DNA from: Malachius bipustulatus
Taxonomy: Eukaryota; Arthropoda; Insecta; Coleoptera; Melyridae
Direction: 5' to 3'
DNA length: 64,000 bases
Assembly: GCA_910589415.1 (NCBI GenBank)
Contig: OU342630.1
Coordinates: 27,127,867 to 27,191,866 of the forward strand
Part shown: piece by piece, positions 22,265-32,019 of the stretch
Layout of the letters: every line of letters starts with the position of its first letter
How positions within the stretch are numbered: the first letter of the stretch is position 1
Position numbers and translations under genes: made by a program
The notes under the pieces: model-generated
Databases searched by the model: none
What the model saw: only the letters and a program-made list of their open reading frames with translations
Told to the model about the DNA's origin: nothing

Positions 22265-23400
22265 TGTATCGGAGGTCGGAGGTAGACAAAAAAGCAGAAT
22301 CCATCCAAGTTGCACAGCTATTACATTTCCTGGGACCTGAGGTAATAAAAATTTACAATACCATCACCTTTGAAGACAATGATAAGAACAAAATCTCTGT
22401 AGTAATTGACAATTAACAGCTCATTTTAAACCCAGAGAAAATATCCACTTTTTACGATATAAGTTCTTCACCTCAAAGCAGAATGGTCGAACAATTGAAC
22501 AATTTACAACAGACCTAAGAAAGCAAGCCTCACTTTGTAAAGCCGGCCACTCACGGTACTGCGGCGCAGTACAATTTGGTTGGATTCGACAAGATCGTAC
22601 GATATTTGATAGTGTGTGTCTACGACCGACAAAGTCGGACCGAGTTGGATCGGCTCGTCTTGCAGTTAAAACTTTTTAACTGCAGCAGTACAATTTTGTC
22701 GGATCGCATGCAATTGGATATGAATTGGAGCGTGTGTGGCGATGGCCGGCAAAATCATACAACAAAGTACGTGCTTACGTGCTTATTAGCTGTTTATTTC
22801 AATAAATTTGGGGTTTTTAATTAATATATATGTCTAGTAAATATAATAATTTTTTTTAAAGGAGTTTTTTGTAATATATAAACATTTTGATTCAATCACA
22901 ATTGATTTATTTTTAGCAACCATTCCTTGCATCAACATTTTCGATTAGTATATTATCTTTTCTTTCATTTTTGGATTTACAAACACAAATTACAGCTGCT
23001 GCTAATTACAAATTTTTCTCATTGTCCGACGTCTCTACTCGACGAGAACTGCCCAATACTGCACGGCTGGATAGTGAGTGGCCGTATACAATTATTGTCT
23101 GCGAAGTTGTACAATTTTGTAGTACGATCCTGTCGTACTGCGCTGCAGTATAGTGAGTGGCTGGCTTAAGTTTGAGAAACTCACCGATGATCTTATTCTA
23201 TGTGTGTTGATCAGTGGAGCAACCAGCACAGAAATACGCGAGAAGATATTACAAGCAGAAGACATAACCTTGGACAAAGCAATTAAATTATGTGCTATAA
23301 TTGAACAATCAAAAAACCAAACACAAGTAATTAATGAAGACCTGGGTGCAAACAGGAACAGTGTTGACTGTTGAGGATGTGACAACGCAGCATGCTACTG
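22265..23400 (+). pseudogene. gypsy gag remnant split by a MITE
   Basis: The left part (22265-22537) encodes KKAESIQVAQLLHFLGPEV, followed by a stop and frameshifts. The right part (23170-23374) encodes FEKLTDDLILCVLISGATS and LDKAIKLCAIIEQSKNQ. Both align in order with the gag at 23684-24142, so they are one gag domain. They are separated by the MITE 22541-23166; discounting one TAA target copy the frame reads through LCKFEKL. No protease or polymerase follows. Confidence 0.8.
22541..23166. mobile_element. PIF/Harbinger-like MITE, 626 bp, TAA target duplication
   Basis: The ends AGCCGGCCACTCAC and GTGAGTGGCTGGCT are inverted repeats, followed inward by TACTGCGGCGCAGTAC / GTACTGCGCTGCAGTA. 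TAA flanks both sides (22538-22540 and 23167-23169), the 3-bp TWA duplication typical of PIF/Harbinger. The interior contains several more partly inverted CGATC/GTACGA words and no transposase. Confidence 0.88.
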
Positions 23401-23683
23401 ACAGATGTCTATCAACAATGTCAGCAGTCAGACAGCGGTGTTGGAATGGAAACATGACTGTCATTGTCACGCCAGCACCAGAACAGAACAATTCGTGTAT
23501 CCCAATTGTTAATAAAATTATAAAGTAAATAAAGTCTTTAAATAATGAGATCAAACAAATAAATAAAATAGTACATAACACATGGTGCAGTCAGTGAAGC
23601 GAACCCGTGACCTTTTAACATGTAACAATAATTGATTACGGCGAAATTTGAAGATATAAGAAAGACTCCCAGGGTGTTGAAAA

Positions 23684-24489
23684 ATGGCGAGTTTTAATCA
23701 AAATGTGTTACCTAACTTGAACGAGGAATCCAGCCCAGCCGAAGCATGGAGAAGATGGATTAATAAATTCAAAATTTATCTAAAAGCATCAGAAGCAGAA
23801 AAGAAACCACAGCCTACCCAAATCGCGATGTTACTACATTTCGCTGGAGATCAACTCGTGAGAATTTACGATACAATAAAGTTCCAGGAAGATGAAAAGG
23901 ACCAAATTGAAGTTGTCATCAATAAACTCAACAGCCACTTCATCCCAAGAGAAAATCTCACGTTTCTGAGATATAAATTTTTTATGTCCCGACAAAGAGT
24001 TGGTGAGTCTATGGAACATTTCATTGTAACACTAAGGAAAATGGCAGAGGCGTGCAAATTCGAGAAATTATTGGATGACCTAGTTAAATGTATGTTAGTG
24101 TGTGGTACCTGCAACGGAAATTATTACAAGATGATGAAATGAAGTTAGACTTTTTTTTTCCATCAAGCTCTGTTCAGTTATGCAAAGCACAAGCGGTCAA
24201 CATAGACAAGTTGAAAATGCACCAGCCAGCAGAAGACACCGCAGTGAATGAGCTAAGAGCACACCGGCAGGAGAACTGGAGCAGGTACAGGAACTACAAT
24301 CGGGGGCCTAACAATACAGGATCTACCGGCCGTCCCTATCGTTATAGAAGCAAATCAAGAGGGCGTACCCCGTCTAGATCCAGAACACCGGTATGTAAAA
24401 CAAAATTTATCACGCAGTGTACGAGGTGCGGTAATGATCACCCGATTAATAAATGTCCCGCGTTCGGTAAATTTTGCAGCATCAAGTAG
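23684..24489 (+). pseudogene. gypsy gag with zinc knuckle, one frameshift
   Basis: The first 140 codons (MASFNQNVLPNL..., RFM-type gag core with PRENLTFLRYKFF and MEHFIVTLRKMAE) are helical and match the capsid region of insect gypsy elements. A frameshift near 24110 follows. The second frame (24163-24489) holds a basic Arg-Ser-Thr tract and a nucleocapsid knuckle, CTRCGNDHPINKC. It is close kin to the gag remnant just upstream, suggesting two insertions of the same family. The polyprotein stops before any protease. Confidence 0.85.
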
Positions 24490-24579
24490 GTTTATGATCA
24501 TAAATTATGGAACCTTTGACTTCTTTATTAAAGAAGAAGGTAGAATTCATGTGGGGAATTTCACAAAAGGAAGTTTTTA

Positions 24580-25358
24580 AAAAAATTTAAGGTTTATTGC
24601 AAAGCAGTCCCTGTTTGGCATATTATGACTGCAGTCTAAATATTTCCATTAGTGCAGATGCAAGTTCATATGGGATAGGTGGTTGTTTAATGCAAGATAG
24701 AAATGGAGTTCGTGAGATTATAGCTTACGCTTCTAGATTGCTATCCCCTACAGCAGCGGTTCCTAACCTGTGGTCTGCGGACCCCTGGGGGTCCGCGAGC
24801 ATATGTTTGGGGGTCCGCGGTCCCATACGCATCTATCTTACTTAACTTAGAGCATTAACAAAAATAAATAAATTACCTACGAACCAACCTTCTCATTAAT
24901 GTTTTTCTACTAAAAAGTTTGTGTTTTTGTTTTTTAATTTAATGAAGGAATACTAAAATATAATATTGTCCGAAAATTGCACCTTTTTTCACTCAGGGGT
25001 CCTTGGCATTATGCTTGATTTCCTTGGGGGTCCGCGGCTGAAAAAGGTTAGGAACCGCTGCCCTACAGAAAAGCGATATGGGCAAATTGAAAAAGAAGCT
25101 TTAGGTATTACTTGGGTTTCTGAAAAATTTAAAGAATATATCTTTGGTATTCAGTTATCGAAACCGACCACAAACCTTTAATTCAGGTGCTGCAAACGAA
25201 AAATTTAGATGATTACGTCTATTCAGGTACGAATATACCATTATGTATATGTATACCAGGCAAACAACTGGTAGTAGAGGATGCATTTTCTCGATGTTTT
25301 AATAAAAATGCTAGTTATCCAGCAGAGGATGAATTAGCAAGTGAAGTAGAAGCTGATG
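24580..25358 (+). pseudogene. gypsy RNase H domain, split by a hAT MITE
   Basis: SISADASSYGIGGCLMQ and IIAYASRLLSPT (24640-24750), then after the MITE QIEKEALGITW and FKEYIFGIQ, and after a frameshift TDHKPLIQVL (about 25160-25190), are successive RNase H motifs of Ty3/gypsy pol. The piece continues to PGKQLVVEDAFSRC, the tether leading to the integrase. One frameshift and the two insertions make it non-functional. Confidence 0.88.
24754..25060. mobile_element. hAT-type MITE, 307 bp
   Basis: The ends CAGCGGTTCCTAACC and GGTTAGGAACCGCTG are inverted repeats. Inside are GGACCCCTGGGGGTCCGCG-type palindromes. The 8-bp target duplication CCCTACAG at 24746-24753 and 25061-25068 is diagnostic of hAT elements. 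Discounting it restores the RNase H frame exactly. Confidence 0.95.
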
Positions 25359-25690
25359 TTAACACGTTGACGACGATACTGGCTTATTTTGGCTCGTATC
25401 GGCCACAACTCTGATACTGAATGGAACTAGCGCGTCCTTCTCCAACTTACGATGAACGTAATAACGCTCTCCTTTGCAATATTGCCTTGTTTTAAATAGC
25501 AATGCGTGCGTCGCATTTCAACAAACTTTCCAATAGAATAAACTTGTACGGGACATTTTCGCGCCGTACCGTACTGAAATAAAAACTAAAACTACGACAC
25601 GGTACGGGACTTCCCCGGTTCGTACTAATTTGCGACGCAAATTGCTCCGACAATTCATTTATTTTCCATATCGCAAGTTGACGAGGTATA

Positions 25691-26067
25691 ATGGAAAGTC
25701 GCGGTAAAAGAATAGCCAATTTGGCATTAGGTATACCTTTAGAAAGTAACTCAGAAGAAGACTTGCATCCTTTTGATAGTGACGACAGTGTTGTGGATAA
25801 AAATTTTGAGCCTCCTACGACTCCATTTACAAGTAGTGAAAGTGAAAGTGATGGGGAAAATTCTGGTCACGAAAATGACGCACCAGAAATTAGGGAAAAT
25901 GAAAATATAAACTGGGACACGATTCAGGTGAAAGATTTCAATTTTAGAATTGTACCTGTTAGTTTTTCGGTGAACATTGAAGTTGAAAATGCCTTGGAAG
26001 ATCAAAAGCCGCTGGATTTTTATAGACTTTTTCTTACAAATGAATTATTAGATTTTATAGTTGAAGA
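25691..26067 (+). pseudogene. piggyBac transposase, N-terminal part
   Basis: ATG 25691 opens an acidic N-terminal region (SNSEEDLHPFDSDD, SESESDGENS) typical of piggyBac transposases, followed by KPLDFYRLFLTNELLDFIV, the start of the DDE_Tnp_1_7 fold. At 26063-26067 the copia target duplication GAAGA interrupts it. The frame resumes at 36931, where the next residues (ETNRFASQC) fit the family. This piece itself has no stop. Confidence 0.92.
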
Positions 26068-26156
26068 TATTGAAATAATTTTAAGTTGGTAACTAAACTT
26101 GTCCAGTTTTAATTTACTGTTAGGTTGGCAATAGGCAACATAAATAAAAAATTCAC

Positions 26157-26187
26157 GTAGACCCATTGTGAGGAACAATGGGTCTAC
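26157..26187 (+). repeat. perfect hairpin, 13-bp stem, 5-nt loop
   Basis: GTAGACCCATTGT and ACAATGGGTCTAC are exact inverse complements around the loop GAGGA. It lies 25 bp before the hammerhead-like core. Confidence 0.95.
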
Positions 26188-26208
26188 TAATAAAATGACA
26201 ATATTTTA

Positions 26209-26246
26209 TGGTCTGATGATGGCCGAAGAGCCGAAACATGTAACCA
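26209..26246 (+). ncRNA. hammerhead-ribozyme-like motif
   Basis: The core box CTGATGA is at 26213-26219 and GAAA at 26233-26236. Stem II can form by GGC (26221-26223) with GCC (26230-26232). Stem III is minimal (AC with GT, 26236-26237 and 26240-26241, loop AT), placing the cleavage-site triplet GTA at 26240-26242. Stem I pairs TGGT (26209-26212) with ACCA (26243-26246). The one departure from the consensus is an extra T (26220) between CTGATGA and stem II, which may reduce or abolish activity. Activity cannot be judged from sequence. Confidence 0.55.
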
Positions 26247-26448
26247 AATAAAAGAAAAAAATAAAGTCTCAAATTTAGCGAGAATAAGACTTTTTCTTTA
26301 TCATTAATAGGCAACATGTTCTTCTTTTTATAATAATAATAATGATGAGAATAATAAGAATGAATAGAGAACCACGAGTGTACTTTTATTTAGTAAATAA
26401 ATATAATTTATAAAATCCAACAAAGTAAATAAATAAAATATCACGACA

Positions 26449-26466
26449 GGTTATGGGCCTAGTACA
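26449..26466 (+). promoter_or_regulatory. copia primer-binding site
   Basis: GTTATGGGCCTAGTACAG directly follows the LTR (with a preceding G possible). It resembles the copia primer site, which pairs with an internal part of initiator tRNA-Met in Drosophila. The match to a tRNA of this species is untested. Confidence 0.6.
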
Positions 26467-26578
26467 GGCTGGTCGCTGAGTAAGATAAAAATTAAAAAAG
26501 GCACTTGTTTGTATCAAGTGAAAAGAAAAATTAAGAGTAAAAACGTGCGCTGATGGTGGGAGTGATTCATTAATCAAA

Positions 26579-28927
26579 ATGGCATCCAAAGTGGAAAACG
26601 AGGATATTTTAAGCATAACAAGATTAAAAGACAGTGCTTCATTTGGTCTTTGGGACTTTGAGGTGAAGATTTTATTTAAAGCAAAACAACTTATGGAAAT
26701 TGTAAATGGAACAACCAAGGTCGCCGACTGTGGAACTGATGCAGATAAAATTGCAAAGTGGAACATGAAAGATGCAATGGCTCAACATGTCATCTTGCAA
26801 ACAGTAGACAAAATAGTAAAACCTCATTTGATGACCTGTACATCTGCTCATGATATGTACGAAACATTGAAGAAAATATATCCGAAGAAAACTGATCAAG
26901 AAAGACAACTGCTCATGCAGGAATACTACAACTTCAAGTTCGAAAAAACTAAAGACATGCACATGAATATTAGTGAGTTACAAAACATTGTGGTCAAGTT
27001 GAAGGCTCTAAATGATGAAATTTCACAAAACATGTTGATGTCAAAAATTTTAACAATTCTCCCTGAACAGTTTCAGCATTTCAGTAGTGCCTGGGATTCT
27101 ACATCAGGAGATGACAAAACTCTTGATAACCTAATTTCAAGATTATCTATGGAGGAAGATAAATATAAACTAAAACATGAAGAAACGCCTGTATCATTCA
27201 AAGCAGAAGTGAAAAATAAATACAAACGAGAAGCTACCTGCCATGCATGTGGTGAACTGGGACATTTTAAATCTGGGTGTAAGAAGAAAAATGCAAACAA
27301 GGAGCACGAATATAAAGTGTCACATATGAAACCTTGTCCCATCTGTAAACAAATGGGCAAAATTAAATCAAATCATACCGCTCAAAATTGTTTTTATAAA
27401 GATAATGCATGCAAGTATTGCAAAAAGTTAAATCACAAATCAGAGGCATGCTGGTACAAGAACGAGCAAGAAGAAAAGAGAAAATATAACAATAACAACT
27501 CAAACCAAAATAGTAAAGTTTCATTTCTTGCCTGTAGTGTTGAATCTATGTTCACTAAACAAGAAGATAAAAATGTAGAAATGGTGGTTGACAGTGGATG
27601 TAATAAAATGATGTGCAAAGATGAAGGTATAATATCCGAACTAAAAGAATACAATGACAGTGTGAAAATTGCTCAAGAAGGAGCATCTATGCCAGTAAAA
27701 GGGTGCGGTAAAGTTGAGTTTGAAAACTGCAATCTAAAAGAAGTATATTACGTGCCAAATCTATCACGTAATCTTTTTTCAGTAAACAGTGTGACAAAAG
27801 CTGATGGCACAGTATATTTTGACAAAGAAAAAGTATATATACTAAGAAATTCACTTGAGATACCGAAAGAGAGTATTGTAATAATTGAAGGAAGAAAAAG
27901 TGAAAATGGATTGTATGTGATAAATATGAAGAAAGATACTGGAAATGCTTACATAGCTGAAAAGTCAAATCAATTTGAAGAATGGCATCGAAAGTTTGGT
28001 CATCTTAGCTACAGTCAAATGGATAAGATTCCAAACATGTGTAAAGGAATATCTTTTGAGGATAAAAGCCAACGTGTGAGTTGCAAAATATGTGCAGAAG
28101 CTAAGCAAGTGAGAATACCATTTAAAACTGTCAGAGCCAGGGCAAACCGTCCTTTGAAAATAATCCATACTGATATTTGCGGTGCTATTGATCCACCAGC
28201 TCATGACAACAAGAATTATTTCATAGTCTTATTGGATGATTACACACATTTTTGCACAGTGTATCTTCTAGAAACGAAAACGTCGGGTGAAGTTTATCAA
28301 TGCATCAAGAGATTTATACAAGAAGCGGAAGCAAGATTAAACTTGAAAGCAAGCAAAATAAGAAGCGATAATGGGGGTGAATTTCAGAATATTCTCCTCT
28401 CTGATTGGTGTAAAGAAAAAGGTATAGTACAAGATTTTACCATTCCACACACACCTCAGCTGAATGGTAAAAGTGAACGGATGATGTTGACCCTTTTAAA
28501 TAAAGCAAGGGCACTCATTTTCGATGCAAATTGCGAAAAAGAAATGTGGGGCGAAGCAGTTCAAGTTGCATGTTACCTGACAAACAGAAGCCCAACTAGA
28601 GGAATGGATGTAACTCCTGCAGAAAAATGGTTTAATATGAAACCAGATCTAAAGTATCTTCAAGTTTTTGGAAGAAAGGTTTTCTCCAAAATTGTCAAAC
28701 CATTGAAGAAACTCGACAGCAGAAGTCAAGAGGCCATGTTTGTTGGTTATGCCCCTAACGGCTACCGTCTATGGAATAGCGAAGAAAGGAAGATCTACAT
28801 TAGTAGAGATGTAATCTTCACGAATGATATGTTCCATACAGAACCAATTAAGGAAAGTTCTAATATAGATTTTCTGGAAGATGAAGAAGTTGTCGAAGCA
28901 GAGAATCAAGAAAACGGGGAAGAAGAT
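26579..28927 (+). CDS. copia gag-pol polyprotein, gag to integrase
   Basis: This is an uninterrupted frame from ATG 26579. In order: the gag domain (residues 1-210; WDFEVKILF, PEQFQHFSSAW), a knuckle CHACGELGHFKSGC (near 220) and further Cys/His pairs (near 250-300), protease VVDSGCNKMMC (near 337, D-S-G), the pre-integrase zinc region WHRKFGHLSYSQM (near 468), and integrase with HTDICG (first Asp, near 530), RSDNGGEF (second Asp, near 595) and NGKSERM (Glu, near 630). It ends in an acidic linker where the BEL LTR starts at 28928; apparent codons beyond that belong to the LTR. The frame continues at 35001. It looks functional in this part. Confidence 0.95.
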
Positions 28928-29490
28928 TGTATAAGTTTGGACTTTAGTGACAAGCTGGCAACAACGCCTAGCTATTGTACCACCCAAGCGGGAGTGAGGG
29001 GTGAATCGAGAATTGAGACTCTGGGAAAACAGCACCAGCACCGGGTGCACCGAGACTACCTACTTGTTACTCAAAGAGTAAAGACATGACTTTTAACCTT
29101 GCACCTGCAAGGGTGTGAAAGACGCGGCCGAGCTTCGAACAATACTTACTACGTAACACGTACCTACATAGGTACCTACTACAGCCGGTGTCGCGATTCA
29201 CATTAATTAATTATTGTTATATGTTTCTGTTACTACTACCATTAATTAGAAGTTATATTGTTGTTTTGTAATCAGTGTGAGAAGTGTAATTTCAGTTGTA
29301 TTGTTTCCAATCAGTAAATAATTACTACCTATGCTACAGTTCATTTCATCTTAGGTCCGCCCTAAACTTGGGCATCCTAAAAGCACGTAAATTGCGGCGT
29401 TATCATTTTCTTTTTAAATAAAAGTGGTTTCGCTACAAGGCGGTTCGCTAGCCTGATCGCTATAGTGATCCTTCGAGCTGAATCGCTACA
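28928..29490 (+). repeat. 5' LTR of the nested BEL element
   Basis: It is 563 bp, matched by 34433-34995. It includes a CCTACATAGGTACCTACTACAG-like segment near its middle and ends ATCGCTACA. Confidence 0.93.
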
Positions 29491-29832
29491 TATTTGGTCC
29501 TTCGAGCCGGATCCTGGACACATCCTAGGTTCCAAGCTACTTACCACGACTGGAAATAAGAAGACGAATTACCCACCTACTCAACCACGATTGAACTTCA
29601 ACATTAATGAACTTCAACACTACTACTAAAGAAGATAGACGAAATCACCAACGCTACTGTGAGTCGCTATCCTTTAATCACTACTTAACTCCTTGCATGT
29701 ACTTTATTTGACCAGAAACTGTATACATAACAATAATAAGTACCTAACTAATCAATTTTACTACAAATTACTCGACAAATTACTTACTCTTTCGAAATTT
29801 TACCTAAGTACCTACCTACACATTAACAAAAA
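29491..29832 (+). promoter_or_regulatory. BEL primer-binding site (about 29495-29512) and leader
   Basis: TGGTCCTTCGAGCCGGAT follows the LTR at the position expected of a tRNA-complementary site. It matches the site of BEL B (5307) in 14 of the first 16 bases or so. An untranslated leader runs to ATG 29833. Confidence 0.7.
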
Positions 29833-32019
29833 ATGTCGAAAGAAGTCATTACTGAACTCAATTATAAACGAGGTCTTGTAAAAGGTTCACTTACTAAATT
29901 TTCTACTTTTTTGAATGATTTCGATCCAATAAAGGGCAATTATCAGGAATTAGAATTTAGATTAGAAAAGAAAGAACCGCTCTTGGAATCATTTGAAAGC
30001 ATTCAGAATGAAATTGAGGTCGCATCTGGATTTATTATCCAAGACGAAGAGAGAGATTCCTTTGAAAATTCATACTTTAAACTCATTGGTAAAGCAAAAT
30101 ATTTATTAGCGCAATATCAAAACGAATTTTTAAACTCAGAATCTAAACAAAGTGTGAAAGAGTTAGAGGTGGTTCCTACTCACGAAACTACAACCAACGA
30201 CAATAATACTAGTTCACAACAAAATAAACAATCGCAGTCTAACGACATGGCTGCACATAGTGTTCTAAAACTTCCACCAATTAACTTGCCAGAATTTCAC
30301 GGCTCTTATAGCCATTGGATGACATTTTGTGACATTTATAGTTCACTCGTACACACAAATTGTCACCTCTCTAACGTACAAAAATTTTGCTATTTGAGAA
30401 CTTGTTTGAAAGGCGATGCGTCTCAATTAATTCAAGCAATCGAAGTCTCAAACGAAAACTACGAAATTGCTTGGGACATGTTACGAGAAAGATATGAAAA
30501 CAAACGATTAATCGTACACACTCACGTTAAGGCTTTATTTGAATTACAGACAATGAAAAACGAATCTTTCTCACAACTAAGACACTTACTAGACACTTTC
30601 AATAAAAATATAAAGGCCTTGACAGTCATGAATCAACCTACTAGTACTTGGGATACATTACTAATCCATATATTAACTGCAAAATTAGACCCCATTACTA
30701 CAAGGGAGTGGGAAGAATTTTGTAACAGAGAGACGGTTGATTTTCCTAAACTAACACAACTGACAGATTTCATTTCCAAACGTTGTCAATTCCTAGAAAC
30801 AATTGAGGACAAAAACAAACATTCAAGAAGTACACATGTTAATTATACTAAAGAAAACCGAACTTTAAATCATGCGACATTTACAAAACTAACATGTGCT
30901 TTTTGTAAACAGAATCATTTCAATTTTAATTGCAACAAGATACATCGAATGTCATCTTCAGAACTTTACTCGCAAATTAAAACACACAAATTGTGTCTAA
31001 ATTGTTTACGACCTAATCATACTAATAACGAATGCAATTCTCCGAGATGCAAACACTGCAATCGGAAACACCACTTTTTGCTTCACCTGTTTAACGAAAG
31101 AGTTCCCAAAAATAATAATAACGTTAACAAAAATGAAACCCTTCAACAAGGTCCTATTTCTGAAAACGAAGAAAATACGCACGACCATAATAATTATTCT
31201 GATGTAAATGTAACTACTACTCCTAATTTAACAATGCATTGTTTGTCAGCTAAACGAAGATCACAAGTAATTTTGGCTACGGCAATTATTAAAATATTGG
31301 ATTCACGTGGCAACCCTGTAGAATGTCGCGCGTTACTAGACAGTGCGAGTCAGAGCAATTTTATTACGAGTTCCTTTGCTCGTAAACTGGGGTTGAAACT
31401 TCGAAATATCGAGACACCTGTGGTAGGAATAAACAATGCAACTAGCAACGTTACTAAAATGCTCGATGCTACCGTTCTCTCAGCAAGCCAGAAATATAGG
31501 GTCAAGGACTCGTTTTTGCTGGTAAATAAAATAGCCGACGACCTACCGCAATTTACATTTGATGCATCGATTTTAAATTTACCTCCCAATATTCAACTTG
31601 CAGACGAACAATTTTACACACCAGGCCAGGTGGACGTTTTATTAGGAGCGAATATTTTCTTTGAAATATTGTGTGTGGGACAAATTAAATTTGGAAGAAA
31701 CCTTCCTATACTACAAAAAACAAAACTGGGTTGGGTTTTCTCGGGCACTTTGATTTCAGATAATTCTGAAACTCACAACCGAACAGTTTGCAATTTGTCA
31801 ATTGACAATAATGATTTACATAATCAGATGGAAAAGTTTTGGGCTACAGAAAATTACGAATTTAAACAGGAAGCAAGTCTAGAAGATGTCAAGTGCGAGC
31901 AACATTTTCTAGAAAATTATACGCGAGATGACAAGGGTAGAATAGAAGTCTCATTACCATTTAGGGAAAATGTAAACAATTTAGGAGATTCACTTAACAC
32001 GGCGATAAAGCGTTTTTAG
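29833..32019 (+). CDS. nested BEL gag-protease, first part of gag-pol
   Basis: There are 728 codons from ATG 29833 (MSKEVITELN; preceded by AAAA). It holds an N-terminal helical region, the DUF1759 gag core starting LPPINLPEFHGS (near 150), Cys/His knuckles CAFCKQNHFNFNC (near 355), CLNCLRPNHTNNEC (near 387) and CKHCNRKHH (near 406), then an A17-type aspartic protease, CRALLDSASQSNF (near 498). The usual D-S-G is D-S-A here, which occurs in some BEL copies but deserves notice. The frame ends at TAG 32017-32019. The following codons in the same frame continue the polyprotein, so this is a single nonsense mutation (or a readthrough stop), not a natural end. Confidence 0.93.
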   Translation: MSKEVITELNYKRGLVKGSLTKFSTFLNDFDPIKGNYQELEFRLEKKEPLLESFESIQNEIEVASGFIIQDEERDSFENSYFKLIGKAKYLLAQYQNEFLNSESKQSVKELEVVPTHETTTNDNNTSSQQNKQSQSNDMAAHSVLKLPPINLPEFHGSYSHWMTFCDIYSSLVHTNCHLSNVQKFCYLRTCLKGDASQLIQAIEVSNENYEIAWDMLRERYENKRLIVHTHVKALFELQTMKNESFSQLRHLLDTFNKNIKALTVMNQPTSTWDTLLIHILTAKLDPITTREWEEFCNRETVDFPKLTQLTDFISKRCQFLETIEDKNKHSRSTHVNYTKENRTLNHATFTKLTCAFCKQNHFNFNCNKIHRMSSSELYSQIKTHKLCLNCLRPNHTNNECNSPRCKHCNRKHHFLLHLFNERVPKNNNNVNKNETLQQGPISENEENTHDHNNYSDVNVTTTPNLTMHCLSAKRRSQVILATAIIKILDSRGNPVECRALLDSASQSNFITSSFARKLGLKLRNIETPVVGINNATSNVTKMLDATVLSASQKYRVKDSFLLVNKIADDLPQFTFDASILNLPPNIQLADEQFYTPGQVDVLLGANIFFEILCVGQIKFGRNLPILQKTKLGWVFSGTLISDNSETHNRTVCNLSIDNNDLHNQMEKFWATENYEFKQEASLEDVKCEQHFLENYTRDDKGRIEVSLPFRENVNNLGDSLNTAIKRF

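Larger units (their letters stand above)
26142..26317 (+). mobile_element. Penelope-like element fragment in the copia LTR
   Basis: A 164-bp insert (26142-26305) is flanked by a 12-bp duplication, AATAGGCAACAT, at 26130-26141 and 26306-26317, and is absent from the copia 3' LTR. It contains a perfect 13-bp-stem hairpin and a hammerhead-like core, followed by an A-rich stretch. Short terminal segments carrying hammerhead motifs are known from Penelope-like retroelements, so I infer a severely truncated copy. A retrozyme-type element is the alternative. Confidence 0.65.
26068..26448 (+). repeat. copia 5' LTR (with insertion)
   Basis: It begins TATTGAAATAATTTTAAG (the partner LTR has the canonical TGTTGAAA) and ends TATCACGACA. 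It is colinear with 36722-36925 apart from the insert 26142-26317. Confidence 0.9.

Noticed and set aside
25691..26092. A free-standing acidic host protein of 133 residues
   Set aside because: It is the N-terminus of the piggyBac transposase; the last codons are from the copia LTR and the true continuation is at 36931.
28928..29089. Copia protein continuing into ISLDFSDKLATTPS
   Set aside because: These codons lie in the BEL 5' LTR; the same peptide appears at the 3' LTR (34433 onward). The copia frame truly continues at 35001.
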